This document shows positions 59,076 through 64,000 of a DNA stretch of 64,000 bases, in pieces. The notes below the pieces were generated by a model. It searched no databases. It was not told the DNA's origin and saw only the letters and a list, made by a program, of their open reading frames with translations. Location: contig JAFWWA010000030.1 of assembly GCA_017523755.1 (NCBI GenBank), forward strand, positions 24,816-88,815, written 5' to 3'. Both the position numbers and the translations under genes were made by a program. Numbering within the stretch: position 1 is the stretch's first letter; each line of letters begins with the position of its first letter. Source of the stretch: Christensenellaceae bacterium. GTDB lineage: Bacteria; Bacillota; Clostridia; Christensenellales; Christensenellaceae.

Positions 59076-59797
59076 TCCTCTTCCTTCTTATGCTCGAGCA
59101 CGCTCTTCTGCTTTGCTATTATCCTGTCCACGCCCTGGCGGCACAGCATGAGAAGATCCGTGAACTCCTTGCCTGTTATCGTGCGCTTTTCACCCGATAC
59201 CTGTATCTCCGATATGTTCCCGTCCTCGTCTCCCACATAGTTCATGTCGGCTTCAGCCGATGAATCCTCGGTGTAGCAGAGGTCGAGGAGCGGAGTGCCG
59301 CCCACCATTCCAGCAGACACGGCGGCGACATATTTCTTTATGGGCGAGCGTTCGATCTGGCCTTTCTCGATCAGCTTCTCGACAGCAAGGTACAGCGCCA
59401 CGAAGCCTCCCGATATGGAAGCCGTCCTTGTGCCGCCGTCGGCCTGTATGACGTCGCAGTCTATCGTTATGGTAATGCCCGGGATAGCTGTGAAGTCCAT
59501 GACGGACCTGAGGCTCCTTCCTATAAGACGTCCTATCTCTATGCTCCTCCCGTCATACTTCATGCGCTCCCTGGCCTTCCTTGTCCCCGTGGAGCCCGGC
59601 AGCATCGAGTACTCGGCCGTGAGCCAGCCCGTTCCTTCGGGCACGTATAAAGGCGCCTGGTTCTGCACTGTAGCAGTGCAGAGCACCCTCGTCCTTCCGA
59701 ACTCTATAAGGCAGGAGCCCTGGGCGTTCGGCATGAAGTCCTTTATTATGTTTATCTCGCGCATCTGGTATGATTTTCTCTTATCGTTCCTGGCCAT
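59072..59797 (-). CDS. rph: Ribonuclease PH
   Basis: A 241-residue phosphorolytic exoribonuclease trimming tRNA 3' ends. It starts MARNDKRKSYQMREINIIKDF; GSCLIEFGRTRVLCTATV, RSLRSVMDFTAIPGITITIDCDVIQADGGTRTASISGG and DLCYTEDSSAEADMN are diagnostic. ATG 59797 follows AGGAGGCCAAGGG; the frame is open a few codons upstream. First gene of the rph-rdgB-yfcE operon. Confidence 0.97.
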   Translation of the reverse strand: MARNDKRKSYQMREINIIKDFMPNAQGSCLIEFGRTRVLCTATVQNQAPLYVPEGTGWLTAEYSMLPGSTGTRKARERMKYDGRSIEIGRLIGRSLRSVMDFTAIPGITITIDCDVIQADGGTRTASISGGFVALYLAVEKLIEKGQIERSPIKKYVAAVSAGMVGGTPLLDLCYTEDSSAEADMNYVGDEDGNISEIQVSGEKRTITGKEFTDLLMLCRQGVDRIIAKQKSVLEHKKEEE

Positions 59798-59865
59798 CCC
59801 TTGGCCTCCTGTTTTCATATTTTTAATTATGGGGCGTCTGTTTAAAGACCCTTCCCCTGAGGAGA

Positions 59866-59894
59866 ATTATACTATAAATTGCGGTACGGTTAAA
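59866..59894 (-). promoter_or_regulatory. Promoter of the rph-rdgB-yfcE operon
   Basis: On the minus strand TTTAAC (59889-59894) and TATAAT (59866-59871), spacer 17 bp. Confidence 0.6.
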
Positions 59895-59981
59895 GACATC
59901 GCGTCGGTCATTCCCGGCATGCGCGGTCCATACACTGACGGCTCATAATTATAAGGAGAGGAGAGAGACCCCGGGGGAACT

Positions 59982-60023
59982 GCCCGTTTATGCACGGCTC
60001 ATGCATAAAAGTCCTTACCGGGC
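59982..60023 (+). promoter_or_regulatory. Two-layer hairpin upstream of tlyA
   Basis: TTTATGCA (59987-59994) pairs perfectly with TGCATAAA (60002-60009), enclosed by GCCCG (59982-59986) with CGGGC (60019-60023) and followed by GTCTTTT. It may be a terminator or leader structure; the rest of 59900-60092 shows no gene. Confidence 0.45.
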
Positions 60024-60092
60024 GTCTTTTAAATTGAAAAAGGAGGCGCCTCAAAATATAATGGAATAAGTAAAACTTGCGGGAGAAGACAG

Positions 60093-60893
60093 GTGGGTAA
60101 GGATACTAAAAGGCTCGACATCATGATGGTCGAGCTCGGGCTCGCGGAGTCACGGGCAAAGGCCCAGGCCATGATAATGGAGAGAAGGGTCACGGTAGAC
60201 GGCGCATATGTAACGAAGGCGGGAGAGATTGTCTCGCCCGAAAAAAAGATCGAGGTCACGGGGGACGCCTGCCCGTTCGTGAGCAGGGGCGGCTACAAGC
60301 TCGACAAGGCCGTGAAGGTCTTCGGTATAGACGTAGAGGGGCTCGTCTGTGCGGACATAGGGGCTTCGACCGGCGGCTTCACCGACGTGATGTTAAAAAG
60401 CGGGGCAAAGAAGGTATATGCCGTCGAAGTGGGCTACGGACAGCTCGATTACAGGCTGAGGACCGATCCCAGGGTCATATCGATGGAAAGGATGAACGCG
60501 AGGTTCATAGACGAGACTACCTTCCCCGAGCAGGTGGAGTTCGCAGCCTCGGACGTATCCTTCATCTCTCTTAAGCTCATACTCCCGGCGCTAAAGAAAG
60601 CCGGCATAAAAAGGGTAGTGACCTTGATAAAGCCACAGTTCGAGGCAGGCCGTGAAAAGGTAGGGAAAAACGGTGTCGTAAGGGACGCTTCCGTGCACGC
60701 GGAAGTGATAAAGGACGTCACCGGATTCGCAGACAGCATAGGCTACGTGCCCCTTAAGCTCGACTATTCGCCCGTAAAGGGACCAAAGGGGAACATCGAG
60801 TTCATATGCATGTATGGATTATACAGCAGCGATGAAAAAATAACCGACGATATAATAGAAAAAACGGTAAAAAGTGCTCATGAAATGTTGTAA
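60093..60893 (+). CDS. tlyA: TlyA-family 23S/16S rRNA 2'-O-methyltransferase
   Basis: A 266-residue protein. The S4 RNA-binding domain (1-60) contains RLDIMMVELGLAESRAKAQAMI and VTVDG; the methyltransferase domain starts VSRGGYKLDKAV and has CADIGASTGGFTDVML (SAM binding), EVGYGQLDYRL and LIKPQFEAGREKVGKNGVV. The GTG start follows GGGAGA. It is the usual gene before nadK, argR and recN. Confidence 0.95.
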   Translation: MGKDTKRLDIMMVELGLAESRAKAQAMIMERRVTVDGAYVTKAGEIVSPEKKIEVTGDACPFVSRGGYKLDKAVKVFGIDVEGLVCADIGASTGGFTDVMLKSGAKKVYAVEVGYGQLDYRLRTDPRVISMERMNARFIDETTFPEQVEFAASDVSFISLKLILPALKKAGIKRVVTLIKPQFEAGREKVGKNGVVRDASVHAEVIKDVTGFADSIGYVPLKLDYSPVKGPKGNIEFICMYGLYSSDEKITDDIIEKTVKSAHEML

Positions 60894-60899
60894 ACGGTA

Positions 60900-60928
60900 T
60901 TGTATAAACCGGAGCATTTCTGTATAAT
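60900..60928 (+). promoter_or_regulatory. Promoter before nadK
   Basis: TTGTAT 60900-60905 and TATAAT 60923-60928, spacer 17 bp. Confidence 0.7.
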
Positions 60929-60971
60929 ATGATTTACATTCGCTGAAAAAGGGAGCATGGTGAGACCTCGT

Positions 60972-61817
60972 ATGAAGTCTTTTGGGATATACTCGAATCC
61001 CGTAAAGGACAAGGGATTTAAAAACGCTATAAGGATAGCAGGCATACTTGAAGGAAAAGGCATACCTTACTCTGTCGACTTACAGATGAAGGAAGCATTT
61101 CCTGAAGTGCCTCTTACTGACGACATGCGTCCTGACGTCATGCTGATACTCGGCGGTGACGGTACCGTGCTTTCGGCAGCAAGGAAATACGCGCCATTGG
61201 GCGCTCTGCTTTTAGGCATAAACCTGGGCAGGCTCGGCTTCCTTCTCGAGACTGAGATGGAACAGGCTGAGGCCGCCATCGAAAGGGTCCTAAAAGGGGA
61301 ATATCAGGTGGAGAAGAGGATCATGCTAAAGGCCGAGGTGATAAACGCGGCGGGAGAGAAGTCCTCGGGATCGCTGGCGCTTAACGACGCGGTCATATCG
61401 AGAAAGAGGATCCTCCGTATGATAGACCTTTCGGTGAGCATAAACGGGGTCCAAGCCGACAGGTTCGTTGCAGACGGCGTCATAGTCTCGACTCCTACCG
61501 GGTCCACAGGCTATTCGCTTTCAGCAGGAGGCCCCATAGTATGGCCGGGACTCGACGTCCTCCTCATAACCCCTATCTCGCCTCACAGGCTCAGTTCGAA
61601 GAGCATGGTAATATCCAAGAACGACGAGCTTGAGATAGTATGGGCGCATGACGACGAGGGAGCGCTTCTGACGCTCGACGGACAGGATTCTGTGGAGCTG
61701 ATGCCGGGTGACAGGATAAGGATAGGGAACGCCGACAGGAGCGCAGATTTCATCAGGTTCGACGGCTGGGACTTCTACGGGCTTTTGAAGGAAAAGCTTT
61801 CGGAGTGGAACAGCTGA
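60972..61817 (+). CDS. nadK: NAD kinase
   Basis: A 281-residue enzyme phosphorylating NAD to NADP. LILGGDGTVLSAAR carries the GGDG motif; NLGRLGFLLE, ALNDAVI, and DGVIVSTPTGSTGYSLSAGGPI are conserved. ATG 60972 is preferred because GGTGAG lies 7 bp upstream; ATG 60957 is possible. Confidence 0.96.
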   Translation: MKSFGIYSNPVKDKGFKNAIRIAGILEGKGIPYSVDLQMKEAFPEVPLTDDMRPDVMLILGGDGTVLSAARKYAPLGALLLGINLGRLGFLLETEMEQAEAAIERVLKGEYQVEKRIMLKAEVINAAGEKSSGSLALNDAVISRKRILRMIDLSVSINGVQADRFVADGVIVSTPTGSTGYSLSAGGPIVWPGLDVLLITPISPHRLSSKSMVISKNDELEIVWAHDDEGALLTLDGQDSVELMPGDRIRIGNADRSADFIRFDGWDFYGLLKEKLSEWNS

Positions 61818-61857
61818 AAATATATATATATCTATTTAGAAAAGTGGGAGAAAGATC

Positions 61858-62307
61858 ATGAAAGGGAACAGACAGAGTGCCATCCTTGAGATAATCGAGA
61901 GCAACAATGTCGAGACTCAGGAAGAGCTTGCGCGCTACCTTACCGGCCGCGGATACAAGGTGACGCAGGCAACGATCTCAAGGGATATCAAGGAACTGCA
62001 TCTTATAAAGCTGCAGAACGAGAACGGTACGTACAGATACGCGGTGAACGAGATAGTGCCCGCCGTTAACACAGAGCGCCTCCTCCGTGTTTTCAGGGAG
62101 ACCGTCACCAACGTACAGAGCGCCGGCAACCTCATAGTCGTGAACACGCTTTCCGGAAGCGCGAGCGCGGCTGCCGAAGTGCTCGACAACATGAACATCG
62201 ACGGAGTGATAGGAAGCATAGCCGGCGACAATACGATATTCATCGCGGTGAAGGACAGCGGGGCATCGCATTCGGTGGCCGGCCGCCTGCGCCATATGAT
62301 CAAATAA
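61858..62307 (+). CDS. argR: Arginine repressor ArgR/AhrC
   Basis: A 149-residue hexameric regulator of arginine metabolism. The N-terminal winged helix has ETQEELARYLTGRGYKVTQATISRDIKEL; the C-terminal arginine-binding domain has GSASAAAEVLDNMNIDGVIGSIAGDNTIFI. GGGAG precedes ATG 61858. It sits between nadK and recN, a common Firmicutes order. Confidence 0.96.
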   Translation: MKGNRQSAILEIIESNNVETQEELARYLTGRGYKVTQATISRDIKELHLIKLQNENGTYRYAVNEIVPAVNTERLLRVFRETVTNVQSAGNLIVVNTLSGSASAAAEVLDNMNIDGVIGSIAGDNTIFIAVKDSGASHSVAGRLRHMIK

Positions 62308-62308
62308 G

Positions 62309-63970
62309 ATGCTAAGGGAATTATATATAAGGAACATCGCGCTTATATCCGAGCTCAGGCTCTCATTTAAGGAAGGCTTCAATGTGCTTTCGGGAGAGAC
62401 GGGCGCCGGAAAGTCGATAATCGTGGACTCGATAGGCCTCATTTCGGGTGACCGCGGCGGCAGGGAGCTGATCTCTACCGGTTCTGAAACAGCATATGTT
62501 GAAGCGCTTTTCGATATGTCGGAAGCGCTCATTCCTTATTTTGAAGAAAACGGGATACCGTCTGACGACTCGGTCATAATAACAAGAGAGCTCAATGAGG
62601 GCGGCAGGAGCGTATGCCGGGTGAACGGCAGGATGCAGACGCTCCAGAGCACCCAGTTCATAGCCAACGCCCTCATAAACATCTACGGGCAGAACCAGCT
62701 TGGCGAGATACTCGACCGCCATAACCACATAGAGCTTTTAGACCAGTTCGGCGGCGAAGAGACGAAATCCTTAAGGGATAAGGTCTCAAAGGTCTACGAA
62801 GAATACACGGTAATTAAAAAGGAGATCGAGCGCTTAAACATCTCCGAATCCGAAAGAGCCAGGATGCTCGATATGTATTCCTTCCAGGCAAAGGAGATAG
62901 AGGACGCCGGCCTTAAGGAAGGCGAGGACGAGGAATTAAGGAAGAGGAGCCAGGAGCTCACGAACGCCGAGAAGATAGCGACGTACGTCAACAACGCGTA
63001 CGACAGTCTCTCCGACAAGGCTCTTTCATACCTCGGGAATGCCGTATCGGCCCTCGAATCCGCTTCGAGGTATTCCGAGAGGGCTGAGGGGATATACCAG
63101 GCTGTACAGGACGCCTACTACGTCCTTGAGGACCAGGGCTTCGAGCTCGCAAGATTAAAAGACGGGATGTATTTCTCAGAGGATGAGCTAAACGAGATAG
63201 AGGAGAGAAGGCATCTCGTGAATTCCCTCATGCGCAAATATGGCGGCAGCGTAGAGGAAGTCTTAAGGTACTATGATGAGATAACGAAAAAGCTCACCGA
63301 GCTAGAGAACGCGTCCGATAATCTTGAGATACTTAAGGACAGGCTCGAAAAAACGGAAGAAAAGCTTGAGGACGCAAGTCAGGAGCTGAGGAAAGCCAGG
63401 ATGAGATACGCCGCGGGATTTGAGAACGAGGTCGTGCGGCAGCTTAGGGATCTCGGCATGGAAAACTCGGTCTTCGATGTCAGATTCACCGAAAAGGGCT
63501 ATTCAAAAGACGGTACGGACGATATTGAGTTCATGATAACCGTCAACAGGGGCGAGCCGTTAAAGCCGCTGGTAAAGGTCGTTTCAGGAGGCGAGGCTTC
63601 AAGGATCATGCTGGCCTTAAAGACGATCTCCGCGGAAAAGGACGGCATCGACACGCTCATATTCGACGAGATAGATACGGGCATAAGCGGAAGAATGGCC
63701 GTTACTGTTGCCGAGAAGATAGCAAGCATCTCGAGGGTGAGGCAGGTCATCTGTGTGACGCATCTTCCCCAGATCGCGGCAATGGCCGACACCAACTTCT
63801 TTATTGAGAAGCTGAGCTCCGATGAAAAGACATGGACGACCGTCCATGAGCTTTCTGAAAAGGAAAAGGAAGAAGAGGTGGCAAGGCTCTCGGGCGGCAG
63901 CATCACCGTGAACGCTCTTGAGCACGCGAGGGAGCTCATAGCCGAAGCCGATAAAAAGAAAAAAGCTTAA
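62309..63970 (+). CDS. recN: DNA repair protein RecN
   Basis: A 553-residue SMC-like ATPase acting at double-strand breaks. LRELYIRNIALISEL start, Walker A SGETGAGKSIIVD (about 28-40), a long central coiled-coil, signature VSGGEASRIMLALK (about 425-438) and Walker B TLIFDEIDTGISG. Length is normal. One base separates it from the argR stop. The last 30 bp of the window show no further gene. Confidence 0.97.
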   Translation: MLRELYIRNIALISELRLSFKEGFNVLSGETGAGKSIIVDSIGLISGDRGGRELISTGSETAYVEALFDMSEALIPYFEENGIPSDDSVIITRELNEGGRSVCRVNGRMQTLQSTQFIANALINIYGQNQLGEILDRHNHIELLDQFGGEETKSLRDKVSKVYEEYTVIKKEIERLNISESERARMLDMYSFQAKEIEDAGLKEGEDEELRKRSQELTNAEKIATYVNNAYDSLSDKALSYLGNAVSALESASRYSERAEGIYQAVQDAYYVLEDQGFELARLKDGMYFSEDELNEIEERRHLVNSLMRKYGGSVEEVLRYYDEITKKLTELENASDNLEILKDRLEKTEEKLEDASQELRKARMRYAAGFENEVVRQLRDLGMENSVFDVRFTEKGYSKDGTDDIEFMITVNRGEPLKPLVKVVSGGEASRIMLALKTISAEKDGIDTLIFDEIDTGISGRMAVTVAEKIASISRVRQVICVTHLPQIAAMADTNFFIEKLSSDEKTWTTVHELSEKEKEEEVARLSGGSITVNALEHARELIAEADKKKKA

Positions 63971-64000
63971 AGAAGCTGATATTAAGGGATATGAAAAAGC

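Noticed and set aside
1..64000. CRISPR arrays, insertion sequences, integrases or rRNA genes
   Set aside because: No regularly spaced repeats, transposase or integrase frames, or rRNA-like stretches were seen.

Overview
The window looks like chromosome from a Gram-positive anaerobe of class Clostridia (Bacillota), possibly a gut or rumen Lachnospiraceae-type organism. Signs are the recR-bofA pair, tlyA-nadK-argR-recN, a class B sortase with an SPKTG substrate, a T-box leader, and AGGAGG-type ribosome sites. Core genes are moderately GC-rich yet favour ATA (Ile) and AGG (Arg) codons. This placement is inference; no rRNA gene is present.

Layout. 1-8650: end of a KDPG-aldolase/VOC fusion, a small GNAT-like protein, a PHP protein, dnaX-ybaB-recR-bofA, an HMA+ZIP metal pair behind a structured leader, an S41 protease and a MarR regulator. 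8700-10500: membrane-anchored polysaccharide deacetylase and tRNA-Trp. 10500-15070: sugar ABC importer. 15100-18800: OB-like lipoprotein, YitT protein, cysteine desulfidase-like enzyme. 18900-21800 (minus): TIM-barrel/acyl-CoA-synthetase fusion under a T-box leader whose specifier reads as leucine. 21840-27480: galM, a glycoside hydrolase operon ending in an enolase-superfamily remnant, and a probable small RNA. 27500-52770: XRE regulator and a large cell-surface polysaccharide locus. 52800-64000: vanZ-like gene, two uracil-DNA-glycosylase-family genes, a frameshifted carboxylesterase, cspA, rpmB, birA, rph-rdgB-yfcE, tlyA, nadK, argR, recN.

The polysaccharide locus starts with host-like assembly genes: CpsC, sortase B, LCP ligase, SPKTG surface protein, CpsB phosphatase, CpsD kinase and initiating sugar transferase. 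From about 34480 to 52620 it changes to AT-richer, mosaic DNA carrying serotype-type genes: RmlA, RmlB and WecE (together predicted to make dTDP-Fuc4N), glycosyltransferases, two pyruvyltransferase-family proteins, an Fe-S oxidoreductase, two acyltransferases, an EpsG polymerase, a Wzx flippase, a nitroreductase and a nucleotidyltransferase. Edges carry recombination debris: a vanZ copy with an in-frame amber codon on the left and a 16-codon nucleotidyltransferase tail on the right. Both acyltransferase genes contain a poly-G run; the G8 copy is open and the G6 copy is frameshifted, which fits phase-variable acylation.

Most notable: (1) a leucine T-box on an acyl-CoA synthetase fusion, suggesting activation of isovalerate for leucine synthesis; (2) poly-G tracts in two acyltransferases; (3) a small RNA with UUACCC in two hairpin loops; (4) an E. 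coli-type A-AAA-AAG frameshift signal in dnaX with an early -1 stop; (5) an unrecognised HEPN-like protein at the cassette edge; (6) a structured leader before the HMA/ZIP operon. All calls come from reading sequence and remembered family motifs; no database search was run.
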